This document shows, piece after piece, positions 1-11,335 of a stretch of DNA of 64,000 nucleotides. Made by a program: the position numbers and the translations under genes. The notes below the pieces were generated by a model. It had not been told where the DNA came from. It did no database searches and saw only the letters and a program-made list of their open reading frames with translations. Source of the DNA: Methanobacterium sp. ERen5 (GTDB taxonomy: Archaea > Methanobacteriota > Methanobacteria > Methanobacteriales > Methanobacteriaceae); contig CP099988.1 of NCBI GenBank assembly GCA_024167805.1, positions 2,280,001 to 2,344,000 of the forward strand, in the 5' to 3' direction. Position 1 is the stretch's first letter; every line of letters begins with the position of its first letter.

Positions 1-1
1 G

Positions 2-1416
2 AATTGTGATATTAAATCTTGCACATTCAATCAGAATACTGCTGATAGGATGGGTGGTGCCATTTATTCCATGGGCAATTTGAATGTTGATGCTAGTCAA
101 TTTAATGGGAACAATGCTAAGTTTGATATTGGAGGAGCCATAGGAACCGGACAAGTAGATTCTGGATTTTTTATCAACATAACCAACACAAAATTTGAAG
201 ATAACCATGCAAAGAATTACGGGGCTGTCAATAATGTTGCAACAATGAGTATTAAACAATCCATGTTTAATAAAAACCATGCAGAAGAAAATGGAGGTGC
301 CATTGGAAGTTCTGGAAATTTAGATGTCTTAAATTCAAATTTCACATCGAACACCGCAGATAAATATGGTGGAGGTGTAATATGTTTTGGTGGAGCAAGC
401 AATCTTAAAAACAGTAACTACACAAATAATACCGGATTCGAAATAGGGGGTGCTGTTGTAGCATTGAGTTATGTTGATCTTGATGGAAACAACTTCAAAG
501 AAAACAATTCAACCATGGGTGGAGCAGTTTACAACGAATTTTTAGGAGACACAAATCATCTCTCTTCTAAAATCGATAACAATAACTTCATAAAAAATAC
601 TGCACAAAATTTTGGTGGTGCATTGATTAACACAGGCATGGGAACATTATCTAACAATAATTTCACTTGGAACAAAGTGATGATAGATACTGGAATGGGA
701 GGTGCTATCTCAAACCACCAAGGCACACTCAGATTAGAGAACAACAATTTTACAATTAACTTTGTGTGTACAGAAAAAAGTACTGGAGATCCTGATGGTG
801 GGGGCATAGCCAACTTAAATTCTAGCCATATTTACATCAGTGGTTCTAATACCCATTTTATGGATAGTAACATATACAACGAGGCATTTTTAGATGTTAG
901 TGATTGTACAATAGAAAAAAATTGTGATGATGGAAGATACCTAAATAATGACAATGCAAAGGATCACAAAGAATCAAACATCCAAATAACAAGTTCTGGC
1001 CACTATTATGAAAAATCATGTTCTAAAGTCCATATAGATGTTCCATCTAAAGTAGACGTAAAAAAGGAGATTCTACTGAAGTCACAGCACAGTTATGGAG
1101 GCAATATGATGTTGGTGGTTTCGCCTTAATAATTCCATTCATTCCTAACGACATTAGTGTTCCATATGCCAGTGAGGCGGTACTGTTTTCGATTTACAAT
1201 GATAAGGGATACATGGAAATATTCAATTACGAAGGAGGACTTTGTCGGGGAATTTGGGATTGGACAAACATTGCTGGTAAAGCAAGTAGAACCATTTCAA
1301 CGGATAAACTTAATCCTGGAGATTATAGGCTTCAAATATACACCGATGGAAAAAAAGGTGTTGGAATAGGTGAATGTCCTTGTATTAGAACAATCGATCT
1401 GACTGTTTTACCATAA
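2..1416 (+). CDS. Secreted beta-helix adhesin-like protein, 3' part (frameshifted)
   Basis: The frame is open from the left edge, so the N-terminus and any signal peptide lie outside. Residues up to about 270 are imperfect repeats of about 20-25 residues with GGAI/GGAV turns and Asn-rich rungs (NNNF, NTA), typical of right-handed parallel beta-helix surface proteins of methanogens and of Chlamydia Pmp-like repeats. The first frame stops at 1129, but the next frame continues without a gap in sense (VKKGDSTEVTAQLWRQYDV and onward to LTVLP, stop 1416), giving a C-terminal beta-sandwich-like domain. One extra A in the A run at 1060-1065 would join them. Likely role, by family: cell-surface adhesion or wall association. 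No anchor is visible at the C-terminus. Confidence 0.75.
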
Positions 1417-1680
1417 TTCTTTGGGGAATGGTAGCTAAATTTTAGTTGAACTTTCCATTTTCCTGTTTTTTTACCATAAAAATAAGCGAGAACATACATA
1501 CAACTCCTTAGAAAATTCGTTCTAGTTATGAGTATAATATGATGATAACCAATGTCCTTTGAATTAATTGGTGTTATACTACTAAGTTCATTGGCTTGTG
1601 TTTTAGGAACAGAGAATAGATACCAACACTTCAAAATAGCTTTTTCGCATAAAATACTCATTCCAACAACTTTCCCCTAA

Positions 1681-2082
1681 TATCAATGGAGGTGGGGAAA
1701 TTATGCAAATCATGGAACTTCGGATAAACCTAAAAGATCTATAACTTCTGCATTTGCTTTTGTACTTGATAATGGTAAATTAATTATTGCCCCTAGCCAC
1801 TATAACGGTTTAATGGAGTGCTATGATAAAATATATTCTATCTTAATATATTCATCATTTTTAGGTGAACCTTTGGTAGATGTAGTAAAACACCAGAAAG
1901 CCCTTCATAATCCATCAAAAAAAAATCAGAATATAATATTTAAAATTCTGGAAAGTTTAAATCCTATTCATTGGATTATTGTAAAGACTATAAACTTTAC
2001 TACTAAAAATAAAATTCGGATTTTAAGTGTTAATTGGAGCTGTATTTTTTTTAGATTCTTGGTTTGTACTGGAGTTCCTTGA
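1681..2082 (+). pseudogene. Decayed coding fragment, family unknown
   Basis: After a stop at 1678 the frame is open and reads like protein (WGNYANHGTSDKPK, then SAFAFVLDNGKLIIAPSHYNG), but there is no ATG before 1813 and no SD. The last part becomes low-complexity and runs into the 3' end of the convergent kinase gene. I do not recognise the family. The stretch 1417-1680 before it holds no convincing gene. It may be the remnant of a surface-protein module next to the beta-helix gene. Confidence 0.3.
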
Positions 2083-5000
2083 AAACAATTTTGAACTCTG
2101 TTCCATGGTTTTTATTGAGTTTTATTTCACCATCTAACTGTCCTACTAAGTTATTTACAAGTTGAAGCCCTAAAGAATCTGTGTTTTCAAAATCAAGAGT
2201 TTCGGGTAGGCCAACACCGTTGTCGCTTATTATTAATTCAAACAAGTCTCCAAATTTTTTTATAGATATTTTCAGTTCATTGTCGTCATCATTTGAATAT
2301 GCATATTTAAGGCTGTTTGACACTAGTTCGCTGATGATGAGTCCGCATGGAAGGGCGGTTTCTATGTTCATTTTAATGTTGCTGATGTTGATAACAGGGT
2401 TTACATTTGTTGCAGCGTAGGAGTACATCAGATCGTTTGTGAGTTTTTCCACATATTCTTGGATGTTTATATGTGTCAGATCATCTGCTTGGTAAAGCTT
2501 TTCATGGATGATTGACATGGTTTTAACACGGTTTTGACTTTCCTGCAGCACATTTATCGCCTCTAAATCATCCACATATTCCTTTTGAAGATTTAAAAGG
2601 CTTGATATGATCTGCATGTTGTTTTTTACCCTGTGATGTATTTCCTTTAATAGGATTTCCTTTTCATTGAGCGAGGCTTTGATGGCATTTTCCATTTCTT
2701 TACGCTGTTGTATGGGGTGGGTTGTTACAACAATGCCCTTCACACTTGGAACATTGAACATGTTCTGGGCAACGGATTCCACAGGTAAGTAGGTTCCATC
2801 AGACTTCAATATTCTAAATTCTGTGGGTGTGCCGGGATTTTTGTTTTTATACACTTCTTCCATATCAGATTTAACTAGGTCCCTGTCATCTGGATGTATG
2901 ATTTCGAGTGGGTTTGTACCAATCAAAGAACCTTCGGGATAGCCTAAAATATGGGTGGAGGATGGTGAATCAAACACAATTTCACTGTTTTTATCGAGTA
3001 TTCTTATGAGATCTGATGAGTTGTTGATGATTGCCTTGAACTTTTTCTCGTTTAACTTGAGTTCCGATGCTGCCTTTTCAATTTCGGTAATGTCCTTGGC
3101 AGCTCCATACAACCTTAAATTGCCGTTATCTTCGACGCATTCCAAATGGTTTTCGAGCCATATTATTTTCCTATGGTTTGTAATGATTCTGAAATTTTCA
3201 ACACTGGTCATTCCAGGTTTGAGTTTGTTTAACTGGTTAACTGCAATTTTTTTGTCATTGGGATGGACAGTGAAAAGCCAACTTCCATGTTTAAGCATTT
3301 TTTGCTTATTAAATCCTGTTATATTGAAGAAGGAGTCAGTTATCCATTCATTTTTATACATTCCTTCATGGTCTTGTTTGCATGAATATGCAAAATCTGA
3401 TATGAGCTGTCCAACTTTTCTGTACCTGTTCTTAGATTCTTTGATTCGTTTTTCTGCGATTTTTCTCGGACTAATGTCTCTAATTTGAGTTACACTCTTT
3501 TCGTTCCCGGCCCTATCATAATAATTCGATGAAAGTAATTCTGCAGTGAATTTAGTCCCGTCCTTCTTTCTTAAATTTAATTCTACCTGATAATAACTCT
3601 TTAATTTATTATTTGTACGGAAAATATGTTCTGTTTTTTCTTCAGAGTCTATTAAATCATTTCTTGAAAGTAGTAGGAACTCTTCTTTGCTGTAACCGAA
3701 CAGTTCTTCAGCAGCATGGTTTACATCTGTGATCTTTTCATTTACAATTGAGAGAATGATGGCGTCCATTGAGTAGTCAAATATTGAATGGTACTTCTCT
3801 TCACTGTCCTTAAGTTCCTTCTGAGATTCTATTCTCTGGGTTATGTCCCTGCATAGTCCCATGTACAATCTTTTCCCGTCAATATCCACAATAGCAAAGC
3901 TTATTTCAACTGGAAAAATTGTTCCATCCTTTCTTTTTGGTGGCCGTAGAGGGTGTGTGGTGTGCCACGTTTTATTTTCTTCCATGCATTTTGGGCGGAT
4001 TTAAGGTCGTGGTCATTTTCAATATCTATTATGTTCATTTGAAGCAGTTCTTCCCGGGTGTAACCCAGACTTTCACTGGCTTTCTTGTTTAGATCAATAA
4101 TTTTTCCTTTGAAATCATGTACAAAAAGAGCATCTGAAGCATTTTCAACCAGTGCTCGAAATTTATTTTCGCTGTTTTTAAGTTCGATTTCAACTTCCTT
4201 CAACTGGCTTATGTCCATCATTATACCTGAGATCACAGCATCGTTCAACTTAGCACTCAGTAAAATGCTGACGGGGGTCCCTGTTTTGGTGGCCATTTCA
4301 ACTTCGTACTGTTTTATACTTCCCTCAAACAATAATCTGTCCATCAAAACTTTTCTGTCATTTGTATCCTTGTATAGATTATTTACGTTGGTTTTAGACA
4401 GTTCTTTTACGGATCTAAACCCAAAAAATTCTGCCATTGCCTGGTTTGCAAACAAGATATTTCCTTCGAGGTTTGTTTTGTAGATGGCAACTATGGAATT
4501 ATCAACCAGTTCACGGTAGCTTTCTTCGCTTTCAATTAATGCCCTGCTTAGAAGTTTGCGTTCATTTTCAGAATTTAGTGTTGTGATTGCGAAGGATATG
4601 TCCATGGCCATTTCCCTTATGAGATCCAGTTCTTCATGGGTGAAAAAGTTTATTTCAGAAGAGTAAATGTAGAGCATGGCAATCACACGGGCTTTAAGTT
4701 TTATTGGAATGACCACCATTGAATTGAAATCTCTTTGAACAGCTTCGTTGACCCAGGATTTATTCAGTTCATCCCTCACATCCTTTATGAGTATGAATTT
4801 TTTAGTTTTCATTGCCCTGTTACTGGGGCTGTTTAAATTCTTAACATTCACGTCTACAGTGTCCAAATAGCCTGATTCAGATCCTGCGTGCACAACTGGT
4901 GTTACTTTACCTGTGGTTTTATTAACAGACCCAATCCATGCCATTTTAAACTTTCCAAATTCTATGCAAACGTTACATATGATCTTATAGAAAGATTCCT

Positions 5001-5821
5001 GATCGTTGATCCGAACTACGGCTTGATTTATTTGGCTTAACGTGGCGTAGAGTCTGTAAAGCTTTTCAATTTTTTTTCAGATTCCTTGGGTTCTGTGATG
5101 TCCCTTAGAAAACTTTCAACACCCATGACCATGTTATTCTCATGGTAGGGCTGCGAATTCATGGACAACCAAAATGTTGTGCCATCTTTTCTTAAACCCT
5201 CAAATTCGTAGCCTTCAAGTTTGGAGTGTTTCTTCAATTGTTCAAGCATTAACTTTCGGGTATCAGGGTCACTGTAAACATTCAGAACTGAATGTCCAAC
5301 CATCTCTTCTGGCGAGCTGTACCTGAACATACAGGCTGCAGATGGACTGGCCATAATAATGGTTCCATCATTGTCTGCACGAAGATAGGAATCTTGTAGA
5401 TTTTCAATGATATTTCTGTACTTCTTTTCACTTTTTTTAATTTTTCATCCATGGAATGTTTGTACAATGCAAATTCCACAGTATTCTTAAGATCAAGCGG
5501 GTCGTAGGGTTTGACTAAGTAACCGTAGGGCTCAGTTTTTTTAGCTCTTTCAACTGCTTCATCATCAGAGTGTGCTGTTAAAAATATGACTGGTATGTTG
5601 AGTTCTTTAATTTTTTTAGCAGCATTTATTCCATCGAGTTCTCCCTTGAGAACTATGTCCATTAAAATAAGGTCTGGTCTGATTTTTTTGGCAGTTTCAA
5701 CTGCAGTTAAACCGTTTAGCACGAAGGATGGAACATCGTAACCTAAAGATTCCAGCATTTTCTTGATGTCCAAGGCTTCAACAGTTTCATCTTCAACAAT
5801 CAAAATTTTCTTCCCTGCCAT
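2051..5821 (-). CDS. Receiver-PAS-GAF-multi-PAS sensor histidine kinase (three frameshifts)
   Basis: Joined product is about 1255 residues. The N-terminus is a CheY-like receiver (ILIVEDE, phospho-acceptor in LILMDIVL, VKPYD), followed by a PAS domain, a GAF domain (begins LYATLSQINQAVVRI), then about five PAS/PAC domains, a HisKA_2 dimerisation domain with H-box [14 protein letters not shown], and a HATPase_c domain with SDNGVGLP and GTEF. No membrane segment is seen, so it is a cytosolic sensor, usual for methanogen PAS kinases. Start ATG 5821 is preceded at 9 nt by GGGG. The frame breaks at T runs 5432-5438, 5070-5077 and 3934-3938; each needs one extra base. The GAF start reads across the second break, so the pieces are clearly one gene. 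Signal and output partner are unknown. Confidence 0.85.
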
Positions 5822-6004
5822 AAAATCCAACCCCTATTATTTTATTGTTTTAACTTTAATAAGTTTTTTTAAAGTTTGACATGATATTAAATGATTTTAT
5901 TATGATGCAGGGGTTTCATTCGATTCATGATCTATTCAAGCATAATCCATGTTTGGATCTTCATTGTGGAATAAACACTACAGATACCCTGAGGCAGTTC
6001 GTAT

Positions 6005-6064
6005 TCTGTAAATATCTAATATTGTAACTAATAAAAGTCGAAATGTTAGTTTGATGATTATTGG
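6005..6064 (+). repeat. 60-bp intergenic repeat, copy 1
   Basis: Nearly the same sequence as 8893-8952, including an unbroken stretch spanning AACTAATAAAAGTCGAAATG. The outer AACTAA and TTAGTT form an inverted repeat. It lies in the 5822-6204 gap, about 185 bp upstream of the kinase start. The rest of that gap shows nothing else. Confidence 0.7.
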
Positions 6065-6204
6065 ATGGAATATTCAATTGGAATTTAAATATTAACAATC
6101 CAGTATCAATTAAAAAAGATAATAACAACTGTAAGTTTGAATATCCATGGTATCGCATTCACCAGGGTATTCCAACTCTAAACAGTATTTTAAGGATTGT
6201 TATT

Positions 6205-7748
6205 TCAATTCATCACTATATCATTGGTTTTGTTTGGAAAACCCAAATATTTTAAGGTGTTGTTGCGAATTTGTATCATTTTATGTGTTGTAGAATCTCC
6301 CATATCTTTGTGATATGGATAATTAATAGAGAACACCATTTTATCGCCAATACTAATCCCTCCAAGTATTAAAGGAACAGAATCGCTCCATGCAGGTAAA
6401 AAAATCATGCGATTAATTCGAAGATCACCATAGGTTTCGGGTATGTCAAGTCTTCCTAAATTTGAAGGGATTATACCTGGAAACATATTTTCATATTTTT
6501 CAGCAAATGAAAATGATACGTTCTTAGTATCATTTGAAAAATCTTCAAGATTCTTTGTTTTTGTGTATGCTTCAGGTAATAGTTTTTTGAAAGTCGCAAA
6601 ACAAGTTAGTGCATCTATTAATGCTGGGTCAAACTCTGGAATTTCTAGACCTGAAGAATCAAGTTTTTTAACTCTTTTGTGGATCTCTTTGTTTAATACT
6701 GAAGCATTTTCCCAGAAAGATTTTTGTCCATCATAATTATATGGGAACTGGCTTGCTCCCGCACAGAAACAAAAAACATCGCCAATTTGCTTAGTTGTGT
6801 GTCTGCGGAGGTCAAAAGGTATGGATATTTGTTTTTGCTTCTTTTTAAATGGGCCAATTACATCAGTGTATGCTGCTATAACTGCTGCTGTTACTGCAGA
6901 TCCCATGGTAACACCATTGGTTTTACAAGACTTCAAAAGAGTTTTTGTTTCGTGGGGTTCCAGTTCAAGGAGAACTGTGCCAAAGTCAGTTTTTTCCCAG
7001 TATGCGTTCTGAAGTGCGGCATGATCTTTAGGGGTGAAGTAATGGGGGATTTCTTCCATTTTTTATTTGCACTGTAAAGAATAATTCGCGTCATAAGTGA
7101 TGAAAAGGAAATTTTTCCCTTTGGAAGGAGTTCCATAATTTCTGGAGGATTTAATACTTCCACTTCTTTTTTAGGGTCTACATAATTGGTAAGAAGATCA
7201 CGGACTAAGTAAGACAGTGACATTCCATCGCAAATACTGTGGTTACATGTTATTATTAAATCAGACACATCATTTGAATGTAGTAGGGTGAACCTAATCA
7301 TGGGGCCATTCTCAATATCAAAAGGTACTTTGAGTTCATTCCTAAGTTCATCAAACCACTGTGTATCCGAAACTCTGTTAACAATCCTAAAATTTGGTAG
7401 TGGAACATTCTCCGTTGAAAATTCTGCAGAGTGATCTTCCTTAAACACAATTTTTGCACCTACGAGTGGATGCATCTGCCTAACTTTGGAAATTGATTGG
7501 CGTAGGTCTTCTTGGGAAACATCACCTTCAATCCTAGTTATCATTGACACGGTGCAGTCTGGCCTCCATAAAAATGCCCTTTCTCCATTTGAAACCGTGC
7601 GAATATTATGGGAAACGCTTAAAAAATCCTTATTCGTTGATATTTTCTTCTTATTAGTTATAGACATGATTTTTGGCCTCTTTTTAGCAATATTTAATTT
7701 TTCACCTTTTTTTAGTTGATTTAAACTTTTTAAATAACAGGTTGACAT
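6205..7748 (-). CDS. Condensation-domain (acyltransferase-like) protein, frameshifted
   Basis: About 490-514 residues. The first half carries the HxxxDG active-site motif as NHSICDG, with the usual upstream strand LIITC; the second half has a DLRRH-type segment and the C-terminal lobe expected of NRPS condensation or alcohol acetyltransferase-like proteins. In this superfamily the His activates an acceptor for acyl transfer; the substrate here is unknown. The two halves meet at about 7050, where adding one T to the TTT at 7050-7052 restores W-K-K-I-P-H-Y. Start is either ATG 7748, directly beside the operator array, or ATG 7667 preceded by GAGG at 9 nt, which I prefer. The TetR gene upstream on the same strand probably regulates it. 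Confidence 0.75.
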
Positions 7749-7751
7749 TTC

Positions 7752-7806
7752 AATAACAGATTGTTATTCTAATAACATACTGTTATTGTTATTACACTAT
7801 GTTATT
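7752..7806. promoter_or_regulatory. Three tandem palindromic operators (19-bp period)
   Basis: Copies at 7752-7768 and 7771-7787 are perfect AATAACA-N3-TGTTATT palindromes; a third at 7790-7806 has a perfect right arm and 5 of 7 bases of the left arm. Centres are exactly 19 bp apart. The array sits between the TetR gene's 3' end and the condensation-protein start, the expected place for a TetR-family operator overlapping the promoter. Confidence 0.8.
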
Positions 7807-7896
7807 AAATATATATGTTTTGATAAAATGGAGTTAATAAAAAATTTAAAAACAGATTCAAAATAAAATCCAAACCCAAGGAAAATAATTACTAAC

Positions 7897-8540
7897 TTAC
7901 TTGTATAGTAATTTATTGATAAATTGTATGAAATCCCTCTTAAAATCTTGGTATTCATTAATATCGATATTATTAAGTTCATTTTTTATAATTGGAGAAG
8001 GATTTAGCAAAGTATCCAATGTGGATAGGATTAAAATCGTTGCATAGGTGGGATCCACTTCAGAAGAAATTTTCTGGCCATGAATTTCTGTTTTAATAGC
8101 TGAGAATAATATGGCAAACATTTCTTCCTGCAATTTAATAATCTCCCTTGCATGATCCCAGCTAGGACGTTTTAAACTTGATGGATCAAATCTTCCTGAT
8201 TGAAATAAATTGTAAACTTGAACATATTGGGGATATGACTGAAAAAACATTGAATAGGCAGATCCAAATGCATATATTTTTTTGAATGAGTTGCAGTCTT
8301 AACTTGGTTTTTAATTAATTTATTTAATATTTGAACCCCTCGTAAAACAATAGCCAAACATAGCTCTTCTTTATTATCAAAATATAAATAGATGGTTGCT
8401 CTGTTTAAACCAACTTCCTTGGCAATATCATTCATTGAAATATTGTCATAGCCCTTAGAGAAAAACAGTTTTTCGGCAGCATCCAATATATCATCCTTTC
8501 GTTGTTGTTTTTCCCTTGCTCTCCAGTTTGTAATTGACAT
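7897..8540 (-). CDS. TetR/AcrR family transcriptional regulator (frameshifted)
   Basis: About 214 residues joined. The N-terminal helix-turn-helix is classical: ILDAAEKLFFSKGYDNISMNDIA, then GLNRATIYLYFDNKEEL. The C-terminal ligand domain continues in another frame from the T7 run 8277-8283; one extra T restores it. TetR proteins bind palindromes as dimers and release DNA on ligand binding. It sits upstream of the condensation-protein gene on the same strand and divergent from the DHA2 exporter at 8965, so both are candidate targets; the triple palindrome at 7752-7806 is the best candidate site. Confidence 0.85.
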
Positions 8541-8892
8541 TTTATTACCCTAAATTAAATTAATATATTTTATAAAATCTGATTATACATGTTTTGGGTT
8601 TAAAATATATTTAATAGTTCTCTAATAGTTCAATAAATAAATTTCATTTGGACTCTGGACAGTTTCATATCCTACAACAAGATAACTAATTGAAAGGCTC
8701 TGTTAATATTCATACACTATTTTTATGTAAGAATGCGTATTTCACATTATTATTGGACTTAAAAGAGTGATTTTAAGAGGTTTCTGATATTCTATCTCCT
8801 TTGGGTTATCTCTTTTGGGATAATTTTAGATTGGTTAAAAAATTTGCATATATTTGTACTTCAGAAAAATTGAGTATTTTTATGGAGATTAA

Positions 8893-8952
8893 TCTGTAAA
8901 TATTAAATATTATAACTAATAAAAGTCGAAATGTTAGTTTGATGTTTATTGG
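8893..8952 (+). repeat. 60-bp intergenic repeat, copy 2, upstream of the exporter
   Basis: Second copy of the 6005-6064 element, ending at the SD of the DHA2 exporter. It lies in the divergent TetR/exporter gap (8541-8964), so it may hold the exporter promoter or a regulator site; its AACTAA...TTAGTT arms are inverted. No gene is seen in the rest of this gap. Confidence 0.65.
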
Positions 8953-8964
8953 AGGGATAACTTT

Positions 8965-10505
8965 TTGGAAGGTAATGTAGTTAATTCTAAAATGGGCTGG
9001 ATGGCCCTGATACTTGTTACTTTATCCTCATTTATCATAGCCCTTGATTCTACTTTTATGAACGTGGCAATATCCAACTTGGTTCTTGATCTAAACACCA
9101 CGGTATCATTTATCCAGATAATAATCACTGTTTATGCACTTACCATGGCATCTTTAATGCTTCTAGGTGGTAAGATGCAGGATGTAATGGGAAGAAAAAA
9201 GCTTTCCTTTGGGGTGCTGTTATCTACGGTGTTGGAACTACAGTTGCAGCTTTAAGTGTTAATGCGCAGATGCTGCTTATTGGATGGTCCATACTGGAGG
9301 GAATAGGGGCAGCTCTCATGACCCCTGCAACTGCATCCATCATAACAGGAACCTACACTGGAAAGAACAGGGCATTTGCAATGGGCATTTGGACAGCTGT
9401 GGCAAGTGTTGGTGCAGCTGTAGGTCCGCTGTTTGGAGGTTTTTTAACCACATTTTTAAGTTGGAGATGGGGATTTGGAATTGAACTCATCATCGTCATG
9501 ATCATACTCATATTTTCCAGGCACCTCAAACCATTCCCACCATCAATGGAACTTGAAGAGCTGGATAAGATCAGCATAGTACTTTCAACCATGGGAATTT
9601 TGGTTTTAGTGATTGGAATATTAACCCTGAACACAGCAGGCGGTTGGAAAACAGCAGTTATCATGATTGGGGTGGGCATAATCCTCTTAACTTTATTCTA
9701 TCACAGGGAGAAAGTATTGATTATGAGGGGACTTAAACCCCTCACAGATATCAGACTGTTTAGAAATTGGAATTTTACACTTGGAAATTTAACAAGACTC
9801 ATAATGCAGCTGGCACTTGCAGGTACTGTTTTTGTTTTACCAGTCTTTTTACAGGAAGTCACGGGGTTAAATGCGTTTACTACGGGACTAGCATCTTTAC
9901 CATTAACCATGGGACTGTTTGTTGTTGCAATTGCTTCGTCTAGGATAACATCCAGGATAGCACCCCACAGGGTAGTTTCACTGGGATTTCTGTTGTCCCT
10001 TTTAGGCAGTTTTATACTCAGTTTCCAGTTCAACCTGAACACCACTGTATGGGATATTGTTCCTGGTTCGCTGCTTCTTGGCGTGGGGTTGGGTTTGGCA
10101 TTTCCAGTCACAAGCAACATCGTACTATCTTCTGCAGAGGACAGTAAACAATCAGATGCATCTGGCATACTCTCAACATGCTCGAGTTTGGGTTCATCCA
10201 TGGGAACAGCAATCATAGGGTTGGTTCTTATATTGGGTGTGATTAATGGACTCTACGCAGCTGTGGATCAAACATTTCCAAACGAATTTACCAAGGACGA
10301 GATCAAACAAAACCTAACACACTACACTGAAACATTTAAACACACGAACCTCACGGGTTTAAGGGAGAATGAAAAATCAAACGCCTATAAAATAATAAAT
10401 ATCACAATTTCAAAAGAGATGAAAACCACATTCGACTTCATATCCCTCATATTTCTCATAGGTTTGATATCATCCCTATTTATAAAACCATTGAAACGGA
10501 AGTAG
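8965..10505 (+). CDS. DHA2 (EmrB/QacA) family drug exporter, MFS, frameshifted
   Basis: About 513 residues joined, the usual size for a 14-helix H+-antiporter of the DHA2 family. Helix 1 carries the family's ALDSTFMNVA motif; MFS motif A reads LGGKMQDVMGRKK; motif C-like IGAALMTPA follows. The start is TTG 8965, set by GGAGGG at 8951-8956 (8-nt spacing); no ATG is available earlier. The frame breaks at G4 9211-9214; one extra G gives SFGGAVIYGVGTT and joins the halves. Acts in the cell membrane to export small toxic molecules. The divergent TetR gene is the likely regulator. Confidence 0.85.
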
Positions 10506-10717
10506 CAAATTCAAGATAATCATACTTTTTTTTAATTTAAAGCAATTTTGGGGTTTGGTAACAATAACCCGGGATGATTTGCAGTTGAAAGTGGGATAAT
10601 ATGACTTATTATTGGGGAAATAAAAAAAGTTGAAGGATTGATAAGTAAATACTAATAGTATTGGGTTCAAATATTAGTTAAGAAAGCTATATTTATTTTT
10701 TATTTGGAGAAATTTTA

Positions 10718-10960
10718 ATGGATGAAAATACTAAAAAGAAAATATTAAAATTATTATCTAAGGCAAAAAAGGAAAATCCCGAAAATCCTGCTGTATCTTG
10801 CAATGATTTGGAAGATGAACTGAATATGGACGATCATGAGCTTGATGTGTACATTCGAGATCTTGAGTACAGGGGATATATAGAATACGAGGGATCTAAA
10901 ACCTATGATGGCCAGGACATTACCCTCACTGCTAAAGGGGAAAAAATTGTTAAAAATTAA
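10718..10960 (+). CDS. Small winged-helix DNA-binding protein
   Basis: 80 residues, intact. The pattern is helix (KKKILKLLSKAK), a second helix with CNDLEDELNM, a recognition-like helix DHELDVYIRDLEYRGYIEY, then a two-strand wing (GQDITLTAKGEKIV). This is the general plan of archaeal single-domain winged-helix regulators. ATG 10718 is preceded by TTGGAG. It stands alone between the exporter and a TetR gene; target unknown. Confidence 0.7.
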   Translation: MDENTKKKILKLLSKAKKENPENPAVSCNDLEDELNMDDHELDVYIRDLEYRGYIEYEGSKTYDGQDITLTAKGEKIVKN

Positions 10961-11263
10961 GTTTAATTGATTGATTCTTGAGTTATTTGAAACTTTGTGT
11001 CCCTGGCAGATATTTCCTCAAATTTTAGGGTTGATATTCCATACTATTTTCCATCAGCACTATTTTTTTTGAATCAATTAGTTCTTCCTATGATTGGATG
11101 ATTGTTGATTGAAAATTTAGTTCTGGGCTGTTTTTGTGATTGTATACTCAACATTTATATACAAGAAAACATAATGTTAATTATACTGACATGGTGTTCG
11201 ATTTTATGATGTAGTGTATGATAATAATTATACAGTGTAATTCACTTTGAACTCGTGTCACTT

Positions 11264-11280
11264 GATGAACCAGGTTCATC
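11264..11280. promoter_or_regulatory. Perfect 17-bp palindrome, probable TetR operator
   Basis: GATGAACCAGGTTCATC has 8-bp arms around a single central base and lies about 55 bp upstream of the TetR gene at 11336. Its position suggests autoregulation. The rest of 10961-11335 is AT-rich without a gene. Confidence 0.75.
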
Positions 11281-11335
11281 TGAAATATTTTAAATCAATT
11301 AAATCTGATAAAAAGATTTTTGTGGGGTGGTAAAT

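Noticed and set aside
2051..5821. Separate two-component genes (receiver, PAS protein, two kinases)
   Set aside because: GAF and PAS domains read through each break after adding a single base; this is one fused kinase.
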